DNA of 64,000 bases from Halioglobus maricola (GCF_009388985.1 NZ_CP036422.1:2990501-3054500); one strand, 5' to 3'. Counted from the stretch's first letter, positions 10,355-21,200 are shown. Notes: generated from the sequence alone by a model not told the origin. Translations and numbers: made by a program.

Positions 10355-11716
10355 TCAGCTGAGTGGCTCGAGCACCAGCGGCAAATCGTCCATTGGCTTG
10401 GCGAAGGGGAAGTGCTGGATTTTCGCCGGGAACTGCCCCTCTTTTGCGAAGCGGATGCGGTAACGTGTCAGCACCTGAGCCATGGTGCACTTAAACAGCA
10501 TGTCAGCAAAATGCAGGCCGATACATTTGTGTGCTCCGCCGCCAAAGGGCGCCCAGAGGAATGAGTGTTGCTTGTGCTCATTTCGGGCAAATCTATCCGG
10601 GTCGAAACTGTGTGGGTCCTGCCACCACTCCTTCATCCGCATCGTGTACAAGGGGGAGGTCTGCACCAGTGTGTGCGGTGCCAGCGTGTAACCACCCAAT
10701 TCCACTTCCTTCACCGTGCGGCGCTGATACATGGGCACAGGTGGATTGAGCCTGAGGGTTTCCTTGAAGCAGTGATCCAGGTCGGTAACGTTTGAGCCGA
10801 GGTCGTCGTAGCTCAAACCCTGCCGCCCCAGTGTCGCAACTTCCTCGCGGAGACGATCCTGCCAGGCCTGGTCGTTGGCAAGGTAGTAACTGGCCATTGT
10901 CAGCGCGCTGGTGGTTGTATCGTGCGCCGCCAGGAGCAAGAAAATGAGATGGTCACCCACGACCTTGTCGGAAAAGTACTCGCCGTCTTCGGATTTTTCA
11001 TTGGCGAAGAACGTCGCCATGTCTGTGCCTGTCTGGCCGCGTCGCCGGGGTGCGAGTTCGGTGAAATAGCGCTCGAGAGCGCGGCGACCATCCATACCCT
11101 TACGGTATTGAAGCCCGGGCCAATCCTTGCGAATCAGCGCCAGCGGGCCCTCATTCAGATCGAGGAAAGCCTGGTTCAGAGTGCGAGTTTCTTCGCCCTC
11201 CATATCCAGCCCGAGAAACACCTTGGCCCCGACATCCAGCAGCAGGGTTTTAACATTGGGATAGAAGTGGAAACCTTCCACATCGCTCCAGCCCGCAACC
11301 TGCTCATCAATGATCGGATTCATGATGTCGACATACTGCCGCATCGCATCGACCTTAAACGCTGTCTGCATGATTCGGCGATGAAACTTGTGCTCGGCGA
11401 AGTCTTTCATCAGCAGGCCGCCAGCAAAGAAGTCACCCAGGGGGCCATCCCAGCCCATCTGCGCTGAGAAACTCTGACTGGAATCCAGGGTGAGCTGCTG
11501 GACGAATTCTGGCCCCAGTGCCACTACCATCTTCTGGAACGTCATACTGATTTTCGACACTGGCCCGTATTCACGGTAGCGCTGGTCCAGGGTTTCGAAA
11601 GGCTTGAGCACAAAGCGGAACGTGTCGCCAACGAACGGCAGACCGTAACGCCCTGGGATGTGATCGAGGTTCTTGTTGTCCCGATGATGCACGTAATCAG
11701 GTACTGAAAATTCCAT
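10355..11716 (-). CDS. cytochrome P450
   Basis: A 453-residue soluble P450. The heme-ligand Cys398 is in FGGGAHKCIG, the I-helix oxygen-activation motif is AHDTTT, and the K-helix ExxR is ETLR followed by LNPP. The N-terminal proline-rich turn (HIPGRYGLPFVGDT) resembles CYP51/CYP26/CYP120-like enzymes acting on large hydrophobic substrates such as sterols, retinoids or fatty acids, which is a suggestion only. No ferredoxin or reductase gene is adjacent, so electrons must come from elsewhere. A perfect inverted repeat sits 23 nt upstream of the start. The 3' end abuts the convergent hydrolase. Confidence 0.92.
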   Translation of the reverse strand: MEFSVPDYVHHRDNKNLDHIPGRYGLPFVGDTFRFVLKPFETLDQRYREYGPVSKISMTFQKMVVALGPEFVQQLTLDSSQSFSAQMGWDGPLGDFFAGGLLMKDFAEHKFHRRIMQTAFKVDAMRQYVDIMNPIIDEQVAGWSDVEGFHFYPNVKTLLLDVGAKVFLGLDMEGEETRTLNQAFLDLNEGPLALIRKDWPGLQYRKGMDGRRALERYFTELAPRRRGQTGTDMATFFANEKSEDGEYFSDKVVGDHLIFLLLAAHDTTTSALTMASYYLANDQAWQDRLREEVATLGRQGLSYDDLGSNVTDLDHCFKETLRLNPPVPMYQRRTVKEVELGGYTLAPHTLVQTSPLYTMRMKEWWQDPHSFDPDRFARNEHKQHSFLWAPFGGGAHKCIGLHFADMLFKCTMAQVLTRYRIRFAKEGQFPAKIQHFPFAKPMDDLPLVLEPLS

Positions 11717-11738
11717 TATCGTTTTCTTCCAGCGTCAG

Positions 11739-11754
11739 ACTAATGGTCATTAGT
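11739..11754. promoter_or_regulatory. perfect inverted repeat upstream of the P450 gene (candidate operator)
   Basis: ACTAATG-GT-CATTAGT has 7-nt arms with no mismatch and lies 23 nt upstream of the P450 start codon, where a repressor would block transcription. The core TAATG/CATTA also occurs, with a one-base centre, in the GST and TetR promoter regions at 28019 and 48728. That the repeat is an operator is inferred from its symmetry and position. Confidence 0.5.
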
Positions 11755-11871
11755 TTAGGCGGGTAGACGTCCTTGAGCAACGTTGAATCAGCCAGATCTG
11801 GACCAATAGATTGACCTGTGGCCCTGTCATTGAGGCACAATAGCGCTCCGATTCACCGCATGAGCAGGCGC

Positions 11872-12339
11872 ATGGCTTACTGGTTATTTAAAACCGAGCC
11901 CGACGATTTCAGCATCGATGACCTTCAGGCACTGGGGACAACCCCGGAGCCCTGGGATGGCATCCGCAACTATCAGGCCCGCAACCTGCTGCGGGACGTT
12001 GTCACAGCAGGCGACGAGGTGCTTATCTACCACAGCAGTTGCAAGCATGTGGGTGTGGCGGGTGTCGCCAGCGTAGCAAAGAGTGCCTATCCGGATCCGG
12101 ACCAGTTTGACCAGAAGAACAAATATTACGACCCAAAAGCGACGCCCGAGAATGTGCGCTGGTATCGAGTAGATGTAGTATTCGAGCGCAAATTTCCACG
12201 CTTTGTCCCGCTCGGCGAAATCAAGGCCATGCCCGGCATGGAGAACATGATGCTGCTGAAACAGGGGCGCCTTTCAATCCAGCCAGTGACGCCCGCGGAG
12301 TGGGACGCCGTCATTGCCGCCAGTGAGACCGACATATGA
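11872..12339 (+). CDS. EVE domain protein
   Basis: A 155-residue single-domain EVE protein (thymocyte nuclear protein 1-like). It begins MAYWLFKTEPDDFS and contains the usual WDGIRNYQARNLLR and GDEVLIYHS segments. EVE/PUA-like domains bind modified bases in nucleic acids, so a role in recognising modified DNA or RNA is expected from the family. The ATG at 11872 is preferred because the family starts exactly there; in-frame ATGs also occur at 11860 and 11818. The stop overlaps the start of the following carboxyltransferase (ATGA at 12336-12339), a translational coupling with no obvious functional logic. Confidence 0.88.
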   Translation: MAYWLFKTEPDDFSIDDLQALGTTPEPWDGIRNYQARNLLRDVVTAGDEVLIYHSSCKHVGVAGVASVAKSAYPDPDQFDQKNKYYDPKATPENVRWYRVDVVFERKFPRFVPLGEIKAMPGMENMMLLKQGRLSIQPVTPAEWDAVIAASETDI

Positions 12340-13868
12340 GCAACAAGTCACGCCCGGGTGATGGCACCCTGGCTCCACTCGAAGAACTCAATGCACAGCT
12401 CGCCTTCACCGAGGATGCCCAGCGGCCGGATGCCGTCGCCGGACGTCACTCCCGCGGGTTTCGGACCGCCCGGGAAAACCTGGCAGACCTCGTAGACGAA
12501 GGCTCCTTCGTCGAATACGGCCAACTGGCAGTTGCAGCGCAACGAGGCCGGCGTGAACTCGACGACCTGCGCACCAACACCCCCGCCGATGGCGTCATCA
12601 CCGGCCTCGCAACCATCAACGCCGAGCGGATAGGCGAGCCGTCAGCCCGCGCTGCGGTCATCATTAACGACTACACCGTGCTGGCGGGGACACAGGGCTA
12701 CTACCACCACCTCAAACTTGATCGCATGATCAGTGTGGCCCGGGAGCGACAGCTACCCACCGTGATGTATACCGAGGGTGGCGGAGGCCGCCCGGGAGAT
12801 ACCGATGTCACCACCGGCAGTGGCGGCCTGAATGTAACGTCCTTCGTGGAATGGGCCCGGCTATGCAGCGAAGTGCCGACAATCGCCGTGAACAATGGTT
12901 ATTGCTTCGCTGGCAATGCAGCACTCCTCGGTAGCGCAGACGTGCGCATCGCCACGCGGACATCCTGGATCGGCATGGCCGGGCCGGCCATGATCGAAGG
13001 CGGCGGCCTGGGCAGTTACGCCCCCAAAGAAATCGGCCCCATCGAGGTCCACCAGGGCAATGGCGTCCTTGACCTGATTGCCGAGGACGAGGAAGAAGCG
13101 ACTGCACTGGCCAGGAAAGTGCTCGAGTACGCACAGGGAGACGTCAAGGGCTGGGCGTGCGCGGAACAGGGCAGCCTGCGCACGGCCATGCCTGCCGACC
13201 GCCGCTTTGCATACGACGTGCGCGGTATTATCGAGACAATCGCTGACGAGGGCACATTCACGGAACTCACTCGCGGCTTCGGCGGCGCGATCATCACCGG
13301 TTTCATTCGAATCGAGGGGCGCCCGTTGGGGCTGCTGGCAAATGATTGCAAGGTACTAGGTGGAGCAATAGACAGCGAGGGTTCTGATAAGGCCGCGCGT
13401 TTCCTCGCTCTGTGCGACAAATGGCAACTGCCAGTGGTCTCACTGTGCGACACCCCCGGGTTTATGGTTGGACCTGCCAGCGAAGTCGCCGGCGCACCCA
13501 CACGCATGAGTGCATTGTTCGCTGCGGGGGCAACCCTCAAAGTACCTCTGGTTTGCCTGATTCTGCGCAAGGCCTACGGCCTGGGAGCGATGGCAATGGC
13601 GGGCGGCGGTTTCCATATCCCCCTCTATACCGGCGCATGGCCCACGGGAGAAACAGGCCCCATGGGCCTGGAGGGCGCAGTAAAGCTGGGATTCAAGAAA
13701 GAGCTAGAAGCAGAACAGGACCCGCAGGCAAGGGAGAAACTGTTCAACGAGCTGTTGGATGCGATGTATGAGAAAGGCAAGGCCGCGGAATCAGCCGCAG
13801 CCATCGAGATCGATGGCGTGTTCGACCCCGCTGACAGCCGGCGTACCATCCTGCGCGCTCTCGCTTAA
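12336..13868 (+). CDS. acyl-CoA carboxylase, carboxyltransferase subunit
   Basis: A 510-residue protein of the biotin-dependent acyl-CoA carboxylase beta-subunit family (propionyl-, acetyl- or methylcrotonyl-CoA type). Both crotonase-like halves are visible: the N-terminal half with YTEGGGGRPGDTD and the VNNGYCFAGNAALLG oxyanion loop, and the C-terminal half with DTPGFMVGP and KAYGLGAMAMAGG. It would transfer CO2 from carboxybiotin to an acyl-CoA. No biotin carboxylase or biotin carrier gene is in the window, so the partner subunit is elsewhere. It is coupled to the EVE gene by ATGA overlap and meets the convergent WS/DGAT gene with a 4-nt stop overlap (TTAA). Substrate specificity is not assignable. 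Confidence 0.88.
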   Translation: MSNKSRPGDGTLAPLEELNAQLAFTEDAQRPDAVAGRHSRGFRTARENLADLVDEGSFVEYGQLAVAAQRGRRELDDLRTNTPADGVITGLATINAERIGEPSARAAVIINDYTVLAGTQGYYHHLKLDRMISVARERQLPTVMYTEGGGGRPGDTDVTTGSGGLNVTSFVEWARLCSEVPTIAVNNGYCFAGNAALLGSADVRIATRTSWIGMAGPAMIEGGGLGSYAPKEIGPIEVHQGNGVLDLIAEDEEEATALARKVLEYAQGDVKGWACAEQGSLRTAMPADRRFAYDVRGIIETIADEGTFTELTRGFGGAIITGFIRIEGRPLGLLANDCKVLGGAIDSEGSDKAARFLALCDKWQLPVVSLCDTPGFMVGPASEVAGAPTRMSALFAAGATLKVPLVCLILRKAYGLGAMAMAGGGFHIPLYTGAWPTGETGPMGLEGAVKLGFKKELEAEQDPQAREKLFNELLDAMYEKGKAAESAAAIEIDGVFDPADSRRTILRALA

Positions 13869-15229
13869 GCGACGGCGTCGCGCAGCTCTCTGTAACTGGC
13901 TTTGAGCAGCGCTTCGAGGGTGTGAATCCGCGGCTGGTCTTTGGGGCAACTGGCAATGGCAAAGCACAGCTTGTTGGCGTGGCTGACCACCGTAATGTTC
14001 AGGCCCATCGCGTCGGTGAGTACCGATAGCGGATATATCGATTCCAGCTCCGAGCCATCCAGATACAATTTCTCTTTAGCGCCCGGAACATTAGAAAAGA
14101 TCGCGTTAATCACCGGCCGAACGCGGGTCGCATTACCACTGTTGGAAAGTAGAATCGTAGGCACCATGACCATCGCAAAGAAGTCTTCAGCCGCGGTGAC
14201 GGACAGATTCGCCATCTCCTTTTTAGCTCCGCTGGTAACTTTGATGATCCGCTGCAAGCGCTTGTAAGGATCTCTTTCCTGGGTGAAGAATGGCGACAGG
14301 ATGTAACTCAGCTTATTGCCCTCACCCGGCGTGTCTGATTTGAGTGATACCGGCAACCCGGCAATAAGCGACGCGCGCGGCAGCGCTTGCTGCTCCAATA
14401 GATACGCCCGCAGCGCACCACCACAGACCGCCAGCAATACATCATTTACCGAGCCACCGCTGCGTTTGCCTAACCGCTTGACCTGCTTCAGCGGCAATTC
14501 ACACAACACGACCGAACGCCGCGAATCCAATTCAGTATTGAACAGTGTGCGCGGCGCGCTGAACGGCAGCCGCATCACATCTTCATTGCCTTTAATGGCC
14601 TCCGCCCCCATGTGGGCAATTAGTTTGGACAGCTCTGGCACCGCCCTATACTGATTCAGCAGCCCGGTTCTGGCCTGACCAATACGCTTGAACAGCGAAC
14701 CGGGTTTGCGTTTTGGCATTGGTGTTCCAGGTTTATCAAACCGTAGCCTGGTGCCCGGCGAGGTGCTGAACATACCCTCCATCATTTTCATCGCTCCCAC
14801 CCCATCCACGAGGGCATGATGTACTTTGCAGTAAATCGCAAAGCGGTCGCGAGGCAGGCCTTCGATAATATGGAGCTCCCAGAGCGGACGGGTACGATCC
14901 AGAGCGCGTTCATGAGCCCGGGTGACCAATTGCATGAGCGCCTGCATACCGCCGCCTTCGGGCAGCGCGTAATGCAATACATGGAGCGAGGGATCGAAGT
15001 GCTCCGGTATGATCCAGGTCGCATTGGCGAGATCCCCCGGGTTGGCGAGTTGCTTATTAAACGCCGACCACAATTCATTAAGCCTGCCGCACTTGACCGC
15101 CAGCCTGCGCAGATAGCCGGCAGATGCGCTCTCTGGTTTCTTCAGAATCATCAACCCAGCCACGTGGAATGCACAGTGGCTGGATTCCATTTTCAGGAAG
15201 GCCGCGTCCTGAGCGCTCAATTTTTCCAT
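13865..15229 (-). CDS. wax ester synthase/diacylglycerol acyltransferase family protein
   Basis: A 454-residue WS/DGAT enzyme that would esterify an acyl-CoA to a fatty alcohol or diacylglycerol to form storage wax or triacylglycerol. The catalytic HHxxxDG motif is HHALVDG at residues 137-143, and the NDVLLAVCGGALR motif of the second half is present. It starts ATG at 15229 with the usual MEKLSAQDAAFL opening. A second, more divergent WS/DGAT is encoded at 46.5 kb. It stands divergently to the hydrolase-DUF885 fusion gene across a 161-nt gap and convergently to the carboxyltransferase. Confidence 0.93.
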   Translation of the reverse strand: MEKLSAQDAAFLKMESSHCAFHVAGLMILKKPESASAGYLRRLAVKCGRLNELWSAFNKQLANPGDLANATWIIPEHFDPSLHVLHYALPEGGGMQALMQLVTRAHERALDRTRPLWELHIIEGLPRDRFAIYCKVHHALVDGVGAMKMMEGMFSTSPGTRLRFDKPGTPMPKRKPGSLFKRIGQARTGLLNQYRAVPELSKLIAHMGAEAIKGNEDVMRLPFSAPRTLFNTELDSRRSVVLCELPLKQVKRLGKRSGGSVNDVLLAVCGGALRAYLLEQQALPRASLIAGLPVSLKSDTPGEGNKLSYILSPFFTQERDPYKRLQRIIKVTSGAKKEMANLSVTAAEDFFAMVMVPTILLSNSGNATRVRPVINAIFSNVPGAKEKLYLDGSELESIYPLSVLTDAMGLNITVVSHANKLCFAIASCPKDQPRIHTLEALLKASYRELRDAVA

Positions 15230-15390
15230 GCCATATCTCCACTAGCTCAACCCGGCAGACGCTAACCCATCCAGGCGCCCGAGGGCACCGACTGGATCAA
15301 GAATAGGCCATTTTGTTCCAGCCGCGGAATACGATACATTGCACGGTCAAATTCCGAGAGCGTTCCAGAGAAACGCCTGTATCGCGCACC

Positions 15391-18216
15391 ATGGAGATTA
15401 CTGTGCCAACAAAGATGCTCAAACTTCTGCCGAAACTGCTTGTGCTGGGCACAGCTCTACTTATTACCGCTTGCGCCAACGACGAGACTCCTCCTGGGCT
15501 CCACACCGTGGTTGGGCCGCAGTCTGTAATGCTGACCGATACGGTGCGCGACCGGAAAATCGAAGTTGTATTCTGGCACCCCAAGCAGGTAGCGCAGAAT
15601 TCCCCATTGGTTGTATACGCCCATGGGTTTGGAGGCAATCCCGAGGATTCCACCTGGCTGACGACCTACCTGGCCAGCCATGGCTACGTGGTTGCTGCAG
15701 TGCGTTTCCCCGGCACCAACACTGATCTGGGTGATGAGAACCTGCAGCTTAACGACGTGGTAAATCAGCCTGCGGATATCAGCCGCGCTATCGATCTCGC
15801 CCTGGGCGAGCTCCCCGGAGCGCCAGCAGCCATCAGCGGCATGATCGACCCGAACCGGGTCGGCCTGGTGGGGCTTTCTTTGGGGGGGCTCACCACCTAC
15901 CTCGCTGGCTATGATCGGGATTTGATGGAACCGCGCCTGCAAGCCGCCGTTGGCCTCGCACCGGGTGCTGGAGATATTTTCTATCCGGATTTCTACCAGA
16001 CTCGCGACCTACCGCTGCTGATCATTCACGGTGACATAGATTTACTGGTGGACTACGCCAGCACCAGTGTCGCCAGCTTCGAACGTTCCAGCGCACCGCG
16101 CATACTCGCCGAGCTCACCGGCGGTACACATATGGGCTTTACCGACTTCGGCTGGATGGGATTCAACCCGGATCATCTGCCTTGCATGTTTTTCGCCGAC
16201 GCGCTGAACAAAGACCCCAGTGAGGTGACTTTCCACGGCGACCTCATGGCCAGGGAGCCCTCGACAGGCGTCGGCCCGTACACGGCTCCGCCGCCCTGCA
16301 CCTATACCGTGCCGGACGTGCCAGCGATGAGTACACCGCGCCAACACGCGCTGAGTAAAGCACTGATTCTCGAGTTCTTTGCCGCGACACTCGGCAACAG
16401 CGACCTCCAACAATACGGCGAGTTGGTAACCGCGCTTGCGGCAGAGAATACTGACCTCAGCATAAAATCGGCTGACCTCGACGGCACCGCTGACGAAGCC
16501 TTCGAGCAATTCCTGGCGGAAAGCTATGCCGAAGACATGGTGCGAGCGCCCTATACAGCGAGCTATCGTGGCCAGGACACCGACAACGGCAAATGGAACT
16601 CGATTTCGGAGTCTCATCAAGAGGAAAGCCAGGCCATTCGCGAACAACGTCTGGCAGTGTTGGATGGCATCGACACCGAAGCACTATCCTCGAAACTGCA
16701 ACTATCACAGCAACTGTATCGGAGTGATCTGGAGCGCCGCAGCGCCTCAGATGCCTTCCGCCATCACAAGTACGTGATACACCAGCACCGAGGCCCCCAC
16801 ACCCAGGTTGCTAGCAACCTGATCAATGTTCATACCGTCACAAACGCCGCTGACGCTGAAGCGTATATCAGCCGTATTCAGGACACAGGCCGCTGGTTTG
16901 ACGAGGTGATAGAGCAGCTGAGAATCCGCGAAGAAAAAGGCATGTTCCTGGCGAACTGGGCCTACCCTAAAATGGTCGAAGCCTCGCGCAATGTGATCAG
17001 TGGCGCGCCTTTCTCCGAGGGTGATGACTCCACGATCTGGGCGGACTTTAAAGCCAAAATGGAGCGGCTTGAGTTATCACATGAGCAACAGCAAGACTTG
17101 CTGGCCCGAGCGAGCAACAGCCTGCTAGAAGCACTTTACCCGGCCTACGAGCGGCTGATTGAGGAATTCGAGCATCAGGCCCAGCTGGCGCCCGTAGATG
17201 ATGGTGTGTGGAAATTTCCAAACGGAGAGGCTTTTTACGCTGAGCGGCTACGCTGGTACACCACCACTGAACTCACCGCAGACGAGGTACACAATATTGG
17301 TCTGAGAGAGGTCGCGCGTGTACACAAGGAGATGCTGGCTGTCATGGAGCAGGTTGAATTCGACGGTGACCTCGCCGCATTCTTCGAATTCATGCGAAAT
17401 GACGAACAGTTCTACTACCCAGCCACTGACGAGGGCCGCGCGGCCTATATGGCTGAGGCGACACGTCTGATTGATGTGATGCGAACACGACTGCCCGAAC
17501 AATTTGGGCTTTTCCCGAAAGCGCCGATGATCGTCAAGCGAGTAGAAGCGTTCCGTGAACGTTCAGGCGGCAAAGCGTTTTACCAGCGGCCGCCGGCAGA
17601 CGGCAGCCGGCCAGGCATCTACTATGCCAACCTATACAACATGGCTCAAATGCCGAAGTACCAGATGGAAGCCCTGGCCTACCACGAGGGCATACCGGGG
17701 CACCATATGCAGCTAGCCATCTCGGTGGAACTGGAGGGTGTACCCGAATTTCAGAAGCACACCACATTCACTGCTTTCACTGAAGGCTGGGGGCTCTACA
17801 GTGAGTTCCTCCCAAAGGAAATGGGTTTCTATGCAGACCCCTACTCAGACTTCGGTCGCCTGGCAATGGAGCTGTGGCGCGCTGCACGCCTGGTCGTGGA
17901 TACCGGCATCCACAGCAAGCGATGGACCCGGGAGGAAGCGATAGCTTACCTGATTGAAAATACGCCCAATGCTGCCGGAGACGCGAGCAAAGCGATCGAA
18001 CGCTATATCGCCCAACCAGGCCAGGCCACGGCCTACATGATCGGCAAACTGAAAATTGTAGAACTGCGAGAGAAAGCGAGGACAGCTCTGGGCGAAGACT
18101 TCGACATCCGGGCCTTTCATGATGAAGTTCTTAAAGATGGACCAGTACCTTTATCGATACTTGAAGCCAAGATTGACCGCCTCATAGAGCAAAACATGAG
18201 TTCACCGAGTGCGTGA
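15391..18216 (+). CDS. lipoprotein fusing an alpha/beta hydrolase to a DUF885 domain
   Basis: A continuous reading frame of about 941 residues with two catalytic-looking modules. The ATG at 15391 (alternatively 15415) precedes a signal peptide ending in the lipobox ITAC, so the protein is likely anchored in a membrane facing the periplasm or outside. The first module (about residues 35-330) is a PAF-acetylhydrolase/dienelactone-hydrolase-like domain with nucleophile elbow GLSLGG, acid in HGDIDLLVD and His in GGTHMGF. The second (about 380-935) is DUF885, with its hallmark AYHEGIPGHHMQ and, further on, TEGWGLYSE, a pattern resembling zinc metallopeptidases. DUF885 proteins are usually stand-alone lipoproteins of about 600 residues, so the fusion is unusual. 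No frameshift or internal start with a good ribosome site was noticed. Confidence 0.85.
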   Translation: MEITVPTKMLKLLPKLLVLGTALLITACANDETPPGLHTVVGPQSVMLTDTVRDRKIEVVFWHPKQVAQNSPLVVYAHGFGGNPEDSTWLTTYLASHGYVVAAVRFPGTNTDLGDENLQLNDVVNQPADISRAIDLALGELPGAPAAISGMIDPNRVGLVGLSLGGLTTYLAGYDRDLMEPRLQAAVGLAPGAGDIFYPDFYQTRDLPLLIIHGDIDLLVDYASTSVASFERSSAPRILAELTGGTHMGFTDFGWMGFNPDHLPCMFFADALNKDPSEVTFHGDLMAREPSTGVGPYTAPPPCTYTVPDVPAMSTPRQHALSKALILEFFAATLGNSDLQQYGELVTALAAENTDLSIKSADLDGTADEAFEQFLAESYAEDMVRAPYTASYRGQDTDNGKWNSISESHQEESQAIREQRLAVLDGIDTEALSSKLQLSQQLYRSDLERRSASDAFRHHKYVIHQHRGPHTQVASNLINVHTVTNAADAEAYISRIQDTGRWFDEVIEQLRIREEKGMFLANWAYPKMVEASRNVISGAPFSEGDDSTIWADFKAKMERLELSHEQQQDLLARASNSLLEALYPAYERLIEEFEHQAQLAPVDDGVWKFPNGEAFYAERLRWYTTTELTADEVHNIGLREVARVHKEMLAVMEQVEFDGDLAAFFEFMRNDEQFYYPATDEGRAAYMAEATRLIDVMRTRLPEQFGLFPKAPMIVKRVEAFRERSGGKAFYQRPPADGSRPGIYYANLYNMAQMPKYQMEALAYHEGIPGHHMQLAISVELEGVPEFQKHTTFTAFTEGWGLYSEFLPKEMGFYADPYSDFGRLAMELWRAARLVVDTGIHSKRWTREEAIAYLIENTPNAAGDASKAIERYIAQPGQATAYMIGKLKIVELREKARTALGEDFDIRAFHDEVLKDGPVPLSILEAKIDRLIEQNMSSPSA

Positions 18217-18288
18217 GGAATCGCCACAGTCTCGCAGCCAGCGTCTATTATTAGTGGGAACTCTTTACTACGGTAACTCGTCTCCCCA

Positions 18289-21200
18289 ATGCTGATCACC
18301 GCGCAGATACGCTGCATTGTTCTCGCCGGTCTCTTACTGCTGGTCTCGGCAGTAAGCGCTGCCACCCCGACACTCGATGATATTGCTGCCGAACGGGCCG
18401 CAATTACGAGCGATAGCAGCCTGACCGAGGAAAATCGCAGCTCGCTATTGGCAAATCTGGATCGGGCTCAAAATCAGCTTGAAGCTGCCAACAGGTTCCG
18501 CGAGCAGACCGCCCAGTTCAAAGCGGTCATGAGCGAAGCAGACAACCAGACTGCCAGCTTCAACCAGAAACTTAAAGACGCCCAGGAAGCTGCAGAAGAC
18601 GCACCCCCAACCGCCCCCACTGATGCCAGCGCTGCGGATCTCGAAGGACAAATTACCCTCTTGCTCGCTGAACGTCAGGCACTCAGCGAACGCCGGACAC
18701 AGCTGCTTACAGAGGTCGATGAACTCCCCGCCCGGCGCAAAGTGATTAAGACAAGGCTGGTCGAATTACAGAGCCAGGCGCAAACACCTGTCAGCGAAAG
18801 CCTGCCGGAAATACCGCGAGAACGAGTACCTGCACTGCTGGCACAGGCCCAACTACTGGCCAACACCGCAGAGAAAGAGGCGCTGGAAACGGAGGTATTG
18901 AGCGAACCTTCGAGAGGTCAGATTGCCGCAGCTGAACGCACCTGGCTTGGTCAAGCTATTGAGAGTGCAGATTCACTGCTGGCGGTTCTAAACGATTCGC
19001 TTGAGGCGGCTCGCAGCAGCGCCACAGCACAGCAACTGGAAACCACTTATCAGCTACAGGAGCAGTTGGCGACGCAGGACCCGCGCCTGAAGACCTTTGC
19101 CCGGCACAATCGCGAGTTGGCACAACATCTTCAGCAGACCGCGGCTCTGACCGATACGGCACGCAACAATGGCCTGAGCATGCAGCGTTTGCTGGAATCT
19201 ATCGAACAGGACGCGGCGCTTATGCAGCGCAGGCTGGATGTCGCAGGCCGCAAAGAGTTGCTCGGACGCGTGATGATCACTCGCCTGAGCAGCTTGCCCG
19301 ATATCGACGAGCTGCAACGTGATATGGAGCGGCGCAATGAATTGATCGCCTCGACCTCGCTGACCCAGATAGATACGGAAGAGGATTTCCGCGCGCTCAA
19401 TGAACGTCAGGAGTACCTGGATGTGCTTGTGCCAGATCTTGCCAGCTGGGACAAAGACTCACGCAATCTGGTCAATGAGCTTGTGGACCAACGCTCAGCG
19501 TTACTGGAAGACAACCTCAAAGGCATGTCATCACTTCTGAGCCAACTATTGGACAACAACGACAACACGGCGAGATTGATCGATAGCACAGAAGAATTTC
19601 ATCGTTTCTTGCTCGGAAATCTGCTCTGGGTTCGCAATTTTAGCTATGTCGATATTGGAATGTTGTCCGATCAGCTGAAGAATCTGCTCGCTCCGCGATA
19701 CTGGCAACAGCTTCCCAGGCAGTTGAGCAGTGGTTATCAGGAACAACCTTGGTCATCCGCACTGCTCATCCTGTTCCTGGCTTCGCTGTTGCTTCGCTGG
19801 CGCCTACGACCCACTTACAACGAATTGCTCAGCCGCCCTATTCTTGTCAGTGGTTCCACCCTCTGGCACATTCTGGCAGGCCTGATCTGCTCTGTTCTGC
19901 TGGTGCTGCCGTGGCCCCTGCTGGTCTATATCGCCGGCTACCTGCTGAAAGCCGCCCAGCCCGCCAGCGAGTTGTCCGACGCTTTGGCTGAAGCCCTAAA
20001 ACTGACCGCGCGGGTGCTATTGGCCTTGCTGTTCACCCGGTTGCTGTGTTCGCGCCTTGGCGTCGGGCGCCGATTCCTCAAGTGGGACGCTCGCATGCTC
20101 GACAGCATACGCAACGAGCTCAATTGGGCGGGTCCAGTGGTCGGCATCGCCCTCGTTATCGACCTCACCGCATTCTATCTCGAGACCCTGGCCAGCGGCG
20201 GCCCTCTGGGCGCCCTCGCGACAGCGGTCATCGCCGGCAGCATTATTGTGTTCTGCGTACGCCTGATGCAGCAGGACATTTTCTCCGAGGACCGCACGCT
20301 GATCATTGCCCTCCGCGTTATCAGTGCGGTTGCCGCGGCAGTGATCGGCATGCAATTGGTCGGCCTGTTATTCGCGGGTGAAATTTACTTATTGGCACTG
20401 GGTCGGTCCATCGTTCTACTCGGCGCAATAAAACTGATTGGCGATGTCCTGGAACGCTGGCTGTTGATTCTGCGTTCCCGAATTGAGCGTCAGGCACGTG
20501 AAGAGCAGAAGAATCAGCTCGACGAAGGTGACGAAAGCAGTGAAGAGACCGACGACAACCTGGATCTCTCATCACTGTCCGAAGCCCACCGGAAATTACT
20601 CGCGATGGGGCGCTTTATTTCCCTCGCTGTCGGCCTCTACATCATCTGGTCACCACTGCTTCCCGCGCTGAGCCTGTTGGACTCGGCCGTGCTGTGGCAG
20701 GTGACCGATAGCACTGCAAGCGATGGCGCCCTGCGCTCCATCACCCTGTTCGACCTGTTCGTCAGTGGCGTTATCCTGACGGTGACAGCGCTGGTCACGC
20801 GACACCTGCCTTCGCTCAGCGAAGTCTTTATGCGCGAGTGGTTTAACATCAGTGCCGGTGCCCGCTACGCCAGTAGCATTCTCATGCAGTACCTGGTCAT
20901 CGCCATCGGCGCATCCATGTTTCTCTCAACCATTGGCTGGGAATGGGGCAAGGTACAGTGGCTGGTAGCGGCCCTGGGGGTGGGTATTGGTTTTGGCCTG
21001 CAGGAGATCGTGGCGAACTTCATCAGCGGCATCATCATATTGTTTGAGAGGCCGGTCCGCGTGGGCGACATCATCAGCGTTGGTCAATCTGAGGGGGTAG
21101 TGCGCAAAATCAATCCCCGGGCAACGGTGATCGAAACTTTCGACAACAAGGAACACCTCATCCCCAATAAGGAATTGATAACCGGCCAGGTCATCAACTG

